From NCBI GenBank assembly GCA_024345305.1, contig BRON01000008.1, forward strand, positions 372,001 to 436,000: DNA of 64,000 nucleotides, in the 5' to 3' direction. A program made the position numbers and the translations under genes. The notes beneath the pieces are model-generated. The model searched no databases. It was not told where the DNA came from and saw nothing but the letters and a program-made list of their open reading frames with translations. Origin of the DNA: Mrakia gelida (lineage: Eukaryota; Basidiomycota; Tremellomycetes; Cystofilobasidiales; Mrakiaceae). How positions within the stretch are numbered: the first letter of the stretch is position 1; each line of letters opens with the position of its first letter. Positions 1 through 11,667 of the stretch are shown piece by piece.

Positions 1-74
1 AGCCACTTCGCCCACTTCCTGCCTCCCTCCTCCTCCCTTCCTCTCTTCTCTACAAGCCCAAAAAACGGAGGACC

Positions 75-2685
75 ATGTCCACGACAGTAATCAACTCCCC
101 TCGGTACCTCTCCCAACATCATCGAGCTCCTCACTCCCCCCACTCCTCTCCTCCTTCGTCTACCCGTTCTCCCCCTCGCTCTCTCTCCTCCCTCTCCTCG
201 TTCAACTCCGCTGGTCCTCCTCCTCCTCCTCCTGCCTTCAAAGCACCTCCAGCACCCTCAGAGAAACTTCCTCTCGCCCCTCCTCCAACGGTTCTTCCTC
301 AGGAGTGCTACCAGCAAGGCTACCCTCTTTCGCCCGAGGAGGAACGTCGAAGGCGGAAGCAGGTCGAGGATGCTGAGGGATGGAGCGTGCTGGCTAGTCA
401 ACATCACAAGTCTGAGTACAATCGATTAAAGTGGGGGGATAAAGGTAAGCCCAGCCCAACATGCGCTCGAGGGCTGAAGAGTTGAAGTCTTTCGTATGTT
501 GCTGACCTTCGTTCGTTCGTTCTCGCTCTTTCGTTCCTCCCTTTGAACCTCCTCCGGTCCCTCCTCCTCCCGCCGGTCTCTCCCTCCTCCTATCTCCCCT
601 CCCCGTCCTCGCTTGTTTTTCGACTTGGGATGGAACGAAACAGGCTCTCGACTGTACTACGTTCCTCTCTCGATCCAACTCCCCTCTCACGTCCACGAGT
701 TGATGTCGAAACAAGCCATCTTCGAGACCTACTGTGCCAACCAGCAGCAAGCTCAAGCCACGAACCAACCTCCCTCGACCATCGAACTCGCACGACCAGC
801 AGGACAGGATGGAGCGGAGGAGGAGCACGCTCAGGGAGGGAGGATGACTCCCCCTCGGGATCTGGAGCAGGAGGAAGGGCTGGAAGGGACGCTGGTGAGC
901 GATGAGCTTGAAGTCGAAGGAGGTCGAGATCAGGAGACGACCACCGCCAACGACGGGACGAGCACGACGACGATGGAACTCCAAGTCAAGGATCAGATCA
1001 TACAAGCGATGCAGGATCAACTCGTCGTACCTTCCTCCTCAAGCTCAATCTTCCCTACTCCTCCCTCGTCTCAACCCTCTCCTACACCCACGCACCAGAA
1101 CCTCACCTCGAACGGCCAACAACCCGCGTCGGCTCCTCCCTCCGTCGCTCGTCCAGCAGCACCAGCGGTGTTCTCGTCCATCGAAGCTGGGAGAGGAGAG
1201 TACGCTAGGCAGGCTCAGCAGCAGAACGAGATGGGTGGGATGATGGAGCAGCAGCAGCATCATGTGGTCGTAGCTCAGCCGGTGAAGACGAGTGATTCGC
1301 ACCCTATCAAGTTAGTCGTCTCTTCATTCCCTCGTCTCGTCTCGTCTTCGCCCTTTTTCTCTCTCTTCTCGCTCTTTTTCACTCGAACTGACCCCTTATC
1401 CCTCGCTCACTTCGTTTCGCCAGCATCTCAATCCTCATCCCACCCTCCTACATCCCTCACCTCTCCCCTCTCCTTTCCATCGCCTTACCTCCCTCGCCTC
1501 CTCCTCCAGGGTTTGAAGCTTCGCCCGCCTACCTCCCTCAACCCACCACCAACACCACTCTCAGCACCACCACCGCCATCCCTTCCTCTCCCATCTCACC
1601 CAAAACAACCTCCTCAGCAACCTTCGAGCAGACCTCGACGATGATGCAACCCTTCCGACTCCCTCCCCTGCTGGACCTCTACCTCCTCTCCCTCTCCGCT
1701 CCCTCGGTCGATTCGGCTCCCGACCTCTCGCTGCTCACCACCAACGAGAACGGCGAGAGGAGAGCGAGCAACGGCGGGAACGGCAAAGTGGGCAACTTCT
1801 TGTTGAGCAGCTGCCCAGGCAAGAAGGTTCGGTTGACGGGACCGGTGAAGGGACGGGGAGCGATCTGTAGGGACTTGAAGGTGGATTTGGAGAGGATTAG
1901 AGGGTTGGGGGTGGGGTGTGTTGTTTGGTGAGTTGGCAAGGGTCTTGTTTTGGGTGTGGGGAGGGTGTGGTGGGGAGGGTGGAGGAGGGAGGGAGCACGA
2001 ACGCTGACCTCGTCGGCTGTTTTGCGCGCTCGCTCAGTTGTTTGGACGACGAAGAGTTGAACTACCTCGGTGCTCCGTTCGAGGAGTACGCCAAGAACGC
2101 CAAGTTGATGGGGTTGGATGTTATCAGGTGAGTCGTCGTTCGAGCGTTTCGTTTCGTCCTTGAAGGAGGAAAGAGGACGAGAACTGACGCGCTTTCCCTC
2201 CCTCGCCTCCCTCGCTCGTCCACTCGCGCTCGCCCAGAATCCCCATGCCCGAAGGTCTCACCCCAACCTCCCTCCCAGCCTTCGACTCCCAAATCACGCA
2301 CATCATCCGAACCTACACCCTCCGCGGGATCGACGTCCTCTCCCACTGTCGCGGTGGAGTCGGCCGAGCCTCCATCGTCGCTGGTTCCTGGGCTATCAAA
2401 ATGGGTCTCATCATCCCTCCTGCTCCCCCTTCCCGGTTCGCCAACCCCACCTTCTTCAACGGTGGCCGGGGAGGGGGGGAGAGGGAGAAGGAAGAGTGGG
2501 CTCGAAGGGTCGGGGAGATGGAAGATTACGCGACGGTCGAGAGGGTGATTGCTGTGTTGAGGAGGAGGAGGAGTTTGAAGGCTATAGAGACGTACGAGCA
2601 GGTTAGATGGTTGATGGAGTATGTGGGATGGTTGAGGGAGGAGGGGAGGGTGTTGGAGCTGCCGAAGCCGAGGAACGAGGCGTAG
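75..2685 (+). CDS. CDKN3/KAP-like protein phosphatase with long N-terminal extension
   Basis: Five exons (75-444, 644-1310, 1424-1927, 2038-2127, 2238-2685) give 692 residues. The first two thirds are Pro/Ser/Gln-rich and probably disordered. The last ~190 residues form a dual-specificity-type phosphatase domain with the P-loop HCRGGVGRAS (CX5R) followed by a helical tail. The order of elements, including an upstream VVCCLDDEEL segment and a downstream AIETYEQVRWL helix, resembles the CDK-associated phosphatase KAP/CDKN3. KAP removes phosphate from the CDK activation loop; that role is inferred here. The residue after the catalytic Arg is Ala, where the family normally has Ser or Thr. The start is the first ATG of an open exon with a short leader. 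All junctions keep phase, with CTGAC-like branch sites in introns 2-4. Confidence 0.8.
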
Positions 2686-3408
2686 GGTTGACGAAGGAGG
2701 AGGGGAGGAGTCGATCAAGGTTGATCGCAACGCGTTCTGTGTTCTTTCTTTTTCTTTCTCTTCCTTGCTCACTCTCTAGTCTCGGCAATGCCTTGCTTTG
2801 CGTTTTGCTTTTACGTGCTTTCGGTCTTGCTTTTTCTCGCTTCGTTTCTCGTTGTACTGTTAGTTGTGGACCGTCTTGCATCTTCTTTCTTTCACGTCGT
2901 CTCTTTCCTTTCTCGTTCGTTCGTCTTGCATTCCCTTCCAAAACTGTCCGACTACCCCCTCCTTCGCTTACTCTACCTCACTCGCTTGCTGCTTTTTCCC
3001 CTTTAACGACCTTCCCTTTTCTTTCGACGACGACGACGCGTGTTTTGTTCTTCTTCTCCTCCTTCGTTCGTGAAGTGAGCGCTGGTTCCTGGTTTGTGTT
3101 GGGAGCTGGTGGGACCTGAGGTTGATTGCATTTGTTTTGCTCTGCACGTTTGTGAGAACTCTTAGGAGGAGGGGGGAGGAGTAGGGAAGGAGGAGGAAAG
3201 GGGAGACGCGTCGAAAGCGGGAGGGAAACGAGATCGAAGGGAGGAGGGATGTTGTTGCTCGCGCTTCTCGCCGGAGGAGTGAAGATGTGGAGATATCCAA
3301 TAGGCTGGTGATCAAGAAGAAAAGAGAGGTAGAGAAAAGCGAAGCGAAAGAGGAAGAACGAAACATAACAAAACGGAACAACGACGTGAAAGCCGAAAGA
3401 GGAAGAGC
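2686..3408. other. Convergent intergenic region
   Basis: About 720 bp between the stop codons of the phosphatase (+) and the Brc1-like gene (-). It is T-rich on the plus strand in its first half, as expected of 3' UTR and terminator sequence. The ORFs crossing it are short and of low complexity. I see no gene here. Confidence 0.6.
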
Positions 3409-6400
3409 CTACTTCCTAGGTTCGACGGGGAACTTGGAGAACTCGAGCTGAAAACCGAGGTCAAGAACGAAGGGAAACGCGTCGAGTCAGTTCGGGACGA
3501 GGACGAAAGGGCAAGACGTCGAGAAGAAGAGAAAGAGCGCACCTGCTGCTGAACCAGACCGGTCAGGACGAGCTCACGATCGTAGACTTCGACTCCTTTG
3601 TCGGCGAGCTGTAGCGAAGGCGAACGAAAGATGAGGTCAGCGAGAGCGAGTAGAGGAAGAAGGACGGGAACCGAAGTCGAACGAACAGGTTTCCACTGAT
3701 TCTTGTCCTTCTTGCACGAGATGAGGAACTTGGTGTCCGGCGAATCCGTGAAGACCGATGCTCGAGGGATGGCGTTAGAGATCTGCGTTCGCGAATCGAA
3801 GTCGAAGAGCGAAGATTCAGCGGCCGAGTCGACGACGGGGAAGCGAGAGCGAGAGTACACAGCAGAAACGCGAAACTCACCTCTCCGCCGGCACTCTCGA
3901 CAAGCCTCTTCATCACGTCGAAGGTCGTCTCCACCGATTTCGTCACCCAGAACGACTTTCCAGCGAGCAGTCCTCCCTTGGCCTTGTTGGCTAGGGCGCG
4001 TCGAAGGACTTTGGAGAGAGACATGTTGAATTTCTTCTCGCGGATTGGGTCAACGAGGAGGTAAGGTTCTACGGTGTCTGCAGTCGAAGGGAGCGAGGAA
4101 GTGGGAAGATGTCAGCTGCGTAAAGGAGAAAGGGAAAGAGCAGCGAGAGCGCGAACGAACCAAGAAGTTTCCCAGCCTTGATCGAGTCCTTGACCCACTG
4201 CTTGTTGAGGACGGCGGGGACGACGGCGAGAGCTTGGAGGAACTTCTCGGTTCGAGAGATCTGATCGGTGACGAGGTCTGTGTAGCCATCGCAGTCACGA
4301 GGAAACCCAAGGTCAGTTCGAAGAAGCGAAGCAACGAGGGCGAAGAGGAGACAAGACGAGACGCGACGAACGAGTGCATTCCGCGGGTTCCGTGACGAGC
4401 TTGCCTCCTAAGGCAGCAAGAGACTGGGGAAAGGTCAAAGGACAATGCGTCAGTCATATCCAAAGGCAAAGGGTGAGAGAAAGGGGAGATGAAAGTCAGA
4501 AGCAAAAGCTCACCTCGATCTCCTTATCCGACAGAGTGATTTTCGTCGACATAATCCTTGCAATGACCTTGACGGGAGCGTGCGACTTCCCCTTTCCAGT
4601 CTTCCTCGCAGTCGAAGGCCTGCCATAACCAAGACGAAGCAATCAAAGTCAGCAGGCGCATCTCCTTCGACTCGAAGACGAAAGCTCGACGCGTCGAACT
4701 CACACTGCCCTCTCCTCCTGCTCCTCCGTCCTCGCTCTCGAACTCTTCCCCTTCGTCGCCCTCCCCATCTCCTCCTGCTCATCAGCACTACTCTCCTCCC
4801 CGTCATCCTCCTTAGCGCTCGTCTTCCTCCTCTTGGCCTTCTTCCCAGGACTGCTGCTCCTCCCTCCTCCTCCTCGTTCACTCCCGCTCTCGTCCCCACC
4901 TCCAGACTTCCTTCGCTTGGGCTCCGACATCAACGTTCCGTTCCTCTTTGACTTCTCGTACAGCAGGAGATCGGGCATGATTGTCTCGTGGAGGAGTCGC
5001 TCGGCGTTGTCGGCTGCTTTTCGTCGAGATCGAGGAGGGAGGATCGAGGAGGGCGAGACGCCTCGAGTGCTGGCTGCTCGAGGAGTGGAGTTGGATCCGG
5101 AACCTGAAGCGACGGCGTTGATGTTGGTGGTGGTGCTGCTGGTAGTGGAGGTAGGCTTTTTGGAAATCGGTTTGGATGGAACGGCTTTGCTGGAGGAGGG
5201 TTTGGCGTTGGAGGTGGATGCGTGAGCGTTGGTCGAGGTGGGTTTGGATCGAGGAGGTGGAGGAGGTTGCTCGTCATCGTCGTCGTCTTGCTCTTCCTCC
5301 TCCTCCTCATCCTCCTTCGGAGTCGAAGAGGGTTCTCGAGAGTCCTCCTTGGTGGGAGCGGCGCGTCGAGGAGAGAGAGAGGCTTTCTCGGAGGTGATGG
5401 TTCGAGACGAGTGACCTTTGACGGGCGAGGTTGCTGCTTTGGACAAGGAGATTTCCGACGATCCGAGGACACCGAAGACGTCCGAGGTTGCTCGAGCAGG
5501 TAGAGGACCGGCGAGGGATGAGGTTGAGGGGTTGCTGAGATCTGGGTTCGACTTGGATTGAGACGCGAACGACGCCCTCTTCTTCTTCGGCTGCTGCTGT
5601 TGGTCCTCCTGATCCTCCATCTCGACGTTCTCCTTGTCGACGATCTTGGCCTTCTCCTTCTCCTTCCCCTTCGCAGTCTTCTTCCCGATATCAGCCGTCT
5701 CGGGGAGCATCTCGTCGTCGTCGTCCTCATCGTCTTCAGCGAGCTCCATCTCGACATCTCCTCTCTCCCTCCCACTCGCTCCACTGGGGACGACCACCAA
5801 GTCATCCTCGACCTCCATCGCGTCGTCCTCCTCCTCGATGACCTCCTCGTTTCGAGCAGGATCCGTCCATCGGATGAGATCGGCATCGACGAGTCCCTTC
5901 CTGGCGATGATGGGCTGAGCGCTCAGTCCGTGCGAGTCGATGGAGAAGAGAGCGTCGGTGGTAGGGTTGACGACGGCCCAGCGAACGAAGCAGGCTTCGA
6001 GCCAGTGATGGTTGACGAGGGTGAGACTCCACGATCGAGCTTTGGCGACTTTGGCTCCTTGGTCGCTGTAGAAGGGAAGAGGGAGGAAGGAAACGCGTCA
6101 GAACGGTCCCTTCGACGCGAGGAGAGGAGGGAGGAGAGGACGGACTTCGCAGCGATAACATGCGTGTTCTTTTTTCCCATATCGGCCGTGAATCGTCCTC
6201 CCATCAAGTCGATGAGCTTCTTGATGTACTCTCTCGAGTCTCCAGTGTAGTTGGTCACGGTCATGTTCTGTTTTCGAAGGAGAAGAAGCAAAAGAGGGAC
6301 GCGTCAGGCGAGGGTCGTCGAACGAAGAACGCACGACTGAGACTCACGAATTGAGCGAACTCCGGGATCGTGTCGTCTGGGAGAGGGTAGTGCAGGAGAT

Positions 6401-8032
6401 GAGCCTTGGGATCCACCCATCTCTTGGCGATGCAGACGTCGTAGAGCCAGGCGACGGTAGCGATGGTCTTGTCTCCTCGAACGGCCTGCGACGACGCGAA
6501 GAGGAACGGGAAGTCAGCTCGTCGTTCCTCTTCGCTCCAGCACGATTCCACAGAGTGAACACACAGCGTTGTACGAGCTCCCCGACCTATGCTTCGTGAT
6601 CAAGATATCACACCTCCCGACCATCTTCGCCTCACTCCCTTCGAGCACCTCTCCGCTCGCCCTCCTCACCATCGACTTGATGCCCTCCAACCTCATCTTC
6701 TCCATCTCCAACGAGCTCGAGAACACAACCGTCTTCCCCTTGAGCGTCTCGCTGGTTTCGTAGTTGGGATGAGGAGCAGGTTTCGAAGGATCCGCGTAGT
6801 TGTCGTGTCGGAGGAGGTCTCGTTGCGCTGGAGTGAGGTCGGAGGGGATCTTCTGAGGGTCGCCTCGAAGGATGGGAGGATCGGGCCAGGCGTAGGGATC
6901 TTCTCGTACTCGGACGCCTTTGGTGAAGCAGTCGTCGACCCTGTATGCGCCAATAGAGAACGGAGAAGTGAGCGTCGAGCAGGAGAAGAGGGAGGACGAG
7001 AGCGTCGGAGCGAGACGAGACGAACCAGTGAGGAAGCAGAACATGGAGCCCAGGTCCAGCGTTGTCGATTCCAGTCTTGTACATCGCTCCTTCGGTGTTC
7101 GGGCAGAGGAGATGAGAGACCTCGGTCGTGAGGTGTGGCTTGGTCGAACCTCCGAAGGCAGAAACGGCAGAGTAGATCGCATCCCTGTCTCCCGCCGACA
7201 TCTGCGAGGCCGAGTAAACGAGGATCAGTATCTCTTAGAATGAGAGCAGAGAAAGAAAAGTCGGCTAACCTCGTCGGAGACGCAGACGCAGACTCCCGAG
7301 AAGTAGAGCTTGGGATCGGGCGAGAAGAACTTGGGACTGGTGAAGGGAAGGGAAGGGAAAGGTACGAGCTCATCAGCTTGACTCTCCTTCCCTCCCTCGC
7401 CCCCCCACTCCAGCACAGCTCGTATCGAGTCACTACTCACTGCAGCCACTTATCAGACCTCTCCATCCTCTCCAACCAACGCGTCTGTTATCGTTATCAT
7501 CAGAGGAAGCGCGTCGAACGAAAGGTCAGCTCAGCTCTCGTGCTCCTTCCCTCCCTCCCTTCCCTCCCACTCCTCCGATCGATCGAGAGCACTCACCGTA
7601 ACGACCCACTTCCTCTCATTATCACCCCTTCCCTTCCCGTTGTTGAACCTGTCTATATCCTCTAACTCTGGGAAGTTGATAGTGTCTGAAACGATGAGGG
7701 TGACCTTGTCCACATCGAACCTCGGTCGCCAGCTGGATCGTCCTTCCTCTTCCTCGTCTTCTTCAGCAGGGGGAGGGCAGGATTGAGCTCCTTTGAGAAG
7801 GAGGGAGTCGGAGATCTACGAAGAACAAAAGAGAAGAGCATACAGTCAGCGAAGCATAATGGGTTTGGGGGAGAAGGAAGGAGGAGGGAGAGGGAAGGGA
7901 AGGGAGGAGGAGCATTGGGAAGGGACGTACGACCTTCTTGTCTGAAGCCAGTCCTGCGAGAGATTCTTCGACGACGTAGAAGACGACGGAGGCGAAGTCG
8001 GAGGAAGGGTGAGGAGGATGAGGGTCGACCAT
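3409..8032 (-). CDS. Brc1/Rtt107-like multi-BRCT DNA damage scaffold
   Basis: Sixteen phase-consistent exons give 1092 residues (8032-7931, 7815-7597, 7484-7441, 7336-7270, 7201-7026, 6940-6565, 6485-6348, 6267-6146, 6065-4704, 4619-4514, 4423-4372, 4277-4161, 4077-3881, 3782-3687, 3608-3543, 3447-3409). Four BRCT repeats lie in the N-terminal half. Repeat 1 has VTLIVSDTINFPE and PRWLER-like segments, and a later repeat has THVIAANDQGAK then WSLTLVNHHWLEACF. A charged Ser/Glu/Lys-rich linker of ~400 residues (exon 9) follows. Two further BRCTs close the protein, the first containing CTHLVTDQISRTEKFL and VVPAVLNKQWVKDS. This 4+linker+2 layout is that of yeast Rtt107, fission yeast Brc1 and metazoan PTIP. 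Those proteins bind gamma-H2A and Smc5/6 or Slx4 at damaged replication forks. Confidence 0.85.
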
Positions 8033-8988
8033 CCGAGAGGGAAAGAGAGGGAGGGGGGGAGGGAGTGGCGGTTTGGGGAGGTGGCGACTTGAGCTTCGAA
8101 CGCGACGAAGGAGGGCGCGACGAGCAAGAAGATTCAATCTCCGACGACGCGTTTATTTTTCAGATGAAGTTTTCTCTTGATCGAGCAGCTTGATCATCGT
8201 TTTCCTCGTTCCTTAAACGAGATGGGAAATATCATAAACGATGATGCGGAATGAGCCGTCTTCCTCTCGCCTCGTCGCGTCCTCCCACTCAAATCGACCT
8301 TCTTTCACCGGATGAAGGACCACTTCACGATCTATACCAGGTCTTGGACTTCTCAGCCCTTGAGGAGACTGGTGGAGACTGGGACGAGGTAGTAGACCGA
8401 AAGGTGAACGAGAAGAAGGATGTGCGACGCGTCGAACGTCGTCTGGCACTTTCGTCGACCTGCTCTTTTCACCAAACTCGATGGATCGCTTGTCTCTATC
8501 TCTCTCATACGTTTTCGTCAACTTCTTGGAAGATTTTCTTCCTTTGCGAGGCCTCGGAGCCAAATTCTCCGCCCTTGACCTCGCCCAACTTCGAACCGCT
8601 CCTCCTTCCCTCCAACCAGCTCGACCTCTCTCGCTCCCTCTCACTTCCCTCTCGTCTCTTCCGACTGAGCCCACCCCTGTCCTCCTCCTCCCTCCCCTCA
8701 AAAGCAGCAACAGCTAGCATCTTCAAGTCCCTTCTTATCTCCCAGAGCCCTCTCTACTGTGAGTCTTTGCCTTCGCTTTTTCCCTCGCCCTCCCTTCTCG
8801 AAGCTCAACCCCCCCTCCCGTCTGACTAAGCATCCTTCCCCCCTCCCTTATCTTACTTATTTCTAGAAACCTCTACCTCCCTCTCGACAGCAGCAGCCAG
8901 CTCTCTCACATCTCCTCCTTAAATCCTTTCGTCGGTTCGATCAAGCTAGCTCGAACAGCCACCACCTCCCTCCCTTCCTTTCTTCACC
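8033..8988. other. Divergent promoter region, possibly with an undetected short gene
   Basis: About 950 bp between the starts of the Brc1-like gene (-) and the U2AF gene (+). It should hold both promoters. Overlapping ORFs occur on both strands at about 8213-8830. Neither has the splice grammar seen in the real genes or a family I recognise, so neither is called. Confidence 0.4.
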
Positions 8989-10419
8989 ATGGCTTCCCAT
9001 CTCGCTAACATCTTCGGTACAGAACAAGATCGGTTCGTTTTCTTTTTCTTCATCATCGTCTCCTGCTTCATAAGCTGACCTCTGTCTCGTTTGCGTTCGT
9101 TCAGAGTCAACTGCTCCTTCTACTACAAGGTTCGTATCGTTTCCCTTCCTCCCCCCCACCACCTCACCTCCTTCCTCCCATCCACCTTCCTTCTCCCTCT
9201 CTTCGTTCCAAAGCTGACCTCCACCTCCTCCCCTTGCCTTTTCTTCTATCAGATCGGAGCTTGTCGACACGGGGATCGATGTTCTCGAAAGCATCAGCGA
9301 CCCGTCCACGCCTCGACCATCCTCCTCTCCAACGTCTACCAGAACCCTGGCCTGGATCCCAATTGCACCATGTCTCAGCAGGAGCTCCAGGATGATTTCG
9401 ATAACTTCTACGAGGACATGTACATGTGTGTAGCGCTCCTCTTGGCTCGTTTGGGAGGGAGGGAGGGAGGTGGGAAGGGAAGGGAGGGAAGGAAGTCGAA
9501 AGCTCGCTTTCTTCAGCTTTCCTTCCCTTTCCTCGAGCTCGTTTGGAGCTCATCCCCTCCCTTACTTCACCCACTGCACTTCAAAAGACTCTAGGGCCGC
9601 TTTTGTTCTACCTAACGCTGACTCTTGTTCCTCCTCGTCTTGCTTTCGATCCACAGGGAGCTCTGCACGTTCGGCCACGTCCTCGAGCTTCACATTTGTG
9701 ACAACGTCGGAGACCATCTCGTCGGAAACGTCTACGCTCGGTACGAGTGGGAGCTCGAGGCGGCTGCTGCTGTTGCGTCGCTGAACGATCGGTGGTACAA
9801 AGGTACGTTTCTCTCACCCTCTCTCATTCGGTCGAGCTCCAGAGAGTGCGCGAGCTCGAGCTCTCCTTCCCTTCCCTCCCTTGACTCGAGAGCTGACCTC
9901 GCTCATTCTTTTTTCGCTGTTTCTTCGTCATTCAGGCAAGCCTCTGTTTGCTGAGCTTTCACCAGTGACGGATTTCCGAGAAGCTTGCTGCAGGCAGAAC
10001 GAGACTGGAGACTGCAACCGTGGTGGACGTGAGTTCTTGCCTTCCTCCTCGCCCTTCATCCTCTTCACCACCCTCCTCTTCCCTTCATCAACCTCCTCCT
10101 CTCGAGATCCCCTACTGACCAATACATCTCTTCACTCCTCTCCCACCCATGCCCTCTCTCGCCTCTCTCCCCGCAACCAGTCTGCAACTTCCTCCACGTC
10201 CGACTCGCAACCTCCTCCCTCCGACACGACCTCCGTCAAGGCCAGAAACTCGAACGTCAACTCAACCCCAAAGTCGCTCTCGTCGACGAGGCGGCTGGAT
10301 GGGTGCCTGGAGGAGCTAAGAAGAGCAGCGCACCGGCTAGCAATGGGGATGGGAGGGAGAGGAGCAGAAGTCCGAGCAGGAGGACTTGGGACGAGGGAAG
10401 GGGAGATAGGAGGTACTAG
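8989..10419 (+). CDS. U2 snRNP auxiliary factor, small subunit (U2AF35/U2AF1)
   Basis: Six exons (8989-9032, 9105-9129, 9253-9425, 9657-9802, 9936-10028, 10181-10419) encode 239 residues, the usual length of U2AF35. The protein has a first CCCH zinc finger ([18 protein letters not shown]), then a UHM-type RRM with [20 protein letters not shown] and [18 protein letters not shown] second CCCH finger ([20 protein letters not shown]) and a short Arg/Ser tail ending RRY complete it. U2AF35 recognises the AG at 3' splice sites in the nucleus together with U2AF65. The start ATG follows a CACC context and opens the conserved [15 protein letters not shown] segment. The gene itself carries five introns that use the CAG acceptors the protein is expected to read. 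Confidence 0.96.
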
Positions 10420-10821
10420 GCTCGAGTTTCTTGGGTTGAGTGTGAAGTGATCGATTGTGTTTTGGATCTTCGATGTATGTTCTCTGTTTATCTGTGTTTT
10501 GGACTTCCGTTTCGAGGTGGGGAAGAGAGAGAGAACGGAGGAAGGAGTAAGGGAAGACGAGGTCGAACGAACGGACGCGTTCGGCTCTTCGACCCTGTGT
10601 CCGAGATCTTTACGATACTTCGTTTTGCTGATTTAGTTTCAGTGGTCCTCTCTCTACGACGTTGATCATGAGACGGCTCGATTTTTGGTCGCTAAGGAAA
10701 CGGAAGGAAGGCGGAGGACCTGGACTCTCCTTCTCTGTTTGACCACGAACCCCTACCTGCTCCCTTCTCCCTCACCTTCGCCACATCCCTCCCATCCAAC
10801 CTCTTCCCCCTCAGCACTACC
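10420..10821. other. Intergenic region between U2AF and BTB genes
   Basis: About 400 bp holding the 3' UTR of the U2AF gene and the promoter of the next gene. The run just before the BTB start is C/T-rich, like the leaders of other genes here. I see nothing else. Confidence 0.5.
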
Positions 10822-11619
10822 ATGTCCTCCAAGTCCACCGAAACCACCTCCAACTCCACCGAGGATCGCTACTCCCTCCTCTTCCCCATCTACGACGAAG
10901 CCGACCTCGTCGTTCGCTCCTCCGACGGAATCCTCTTCGCCACGAGGAAGGTCTTCCTTCAAGCAGCCTCCTCGGTCCTCGACGATGTCCTCGCCACCGG
11001 ATCGGAGAAGTTGAGTGAGAAGTGGGATGGGAGGGCGATGCTCCAGTTGAGCGAGAAGGGAGAGGAGCTCGAGCCCTTCCTTCGACTCGTCCAGAGGGAT
11101 CGCTTCGCCGTCGACGGGAAGGAGCTCGAAGTCACCTTGCCGATGCTCGTTAGCCTCTCGCGAATCGTGGACAAATACGAAGCCTCCAACCTTTCCTCAA
11201 TCCTCTTCGGCGGCTGCCTTCACCGACTCCTGTGCCCTCCCCTTCTCGCCAGTAACGCTTCCTCGTCGGACGGGATGTCCCTCCTCGCTCTCGCCATCAT
11301 CCATCGAGAGCTCGTCGCCGCCCGAGCGATCCTTCGAAGATTCAGCTCCTGGTACATCCCCGAGACCAGAAGATTCTATCTGCTCAGCGAGAGTGTCGAG
11401 GCAGACTTCGAGTCGACTCAACCCAGACGTGAGCTGGAAGCATGTCATTTTGCAATCAAGGACATTCCCGACGAGTTACTGGCGAGGATCCCAGTCGGAA
11501 CTATCGAGAGCTTGAATCGCCTTGTCCGTAGGGTTTTGGATGACAAGCATTGCACTTGGTTGAATGCGAGTCGCGTCGCGTTCGGTTTCCGTCCTGCTCG
11601 TTCTCCTTTCGGCTCCTGA
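10822..11619 (+). CDS. BTB/POZ domain protein
   Basis: A single intronless ORF of 265 residues, unusual in this neighbourhood. Residues ~20-135 look like a fungal BTB/POZ domain: a start of EADLVVRSSDGILFATRKVF, then hydrophobic helices, then a LEVTLPMLVSLSRIVDKYEA segment typical of these proteins. BTB domains mediate dimerisation or recruit Cullin-3. The rest has no partner domain that I recognise. The start is the first ATG after a pyrimidine-rich leader. Large families of similar intronless BTB proteins are known in basidiomycetes; a specific role cannot be assigned. Confidence 0.8.
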   Translation: MSSKSTETTSNSTEDRYSLLFPIYDEADLVVRSSDGILFATRKVFLQAASSVLDDVLATGSEKLSEKWDGRAMLQLSEKGEELEPFLRLVQRDRFAVDGKELEVTLPMLVSLSRIVDKYEASNLSSILFGGCLHRLLCPPLLASNASSSDGMSLLALAIIHRELVAARAILRRFSSWYIPETRRFYLLSESVEADFESTQPRRELEACHFAIKDIPDELLARIPVGTIESLNRLVRRVLDDKHCTWLNASRVAFGFRPARSPFGS

Positions 11620-11667
11620 CTACTCTCGCAACTACTCTTCAACAGCTCTGAATCGTAATATCATGTC

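Noticed and set aside
5558..6250. 230-codon plus-strand ORF antisense to the Brc1-like linker
   Set aside because: Its composition (Leu, Arg, Ser runs) mirrors the acidic Ser/Lys linker on the minus strand, as expected of an antisense shadow.
8213..8829. Overlapping ORFs on both strands between the Brc1-like and U2AF genes
   Set aside because: Both look partly protein-like, but neither has a recognisable domain, proper splice signals or an independent start context; treated as promoter DNA.
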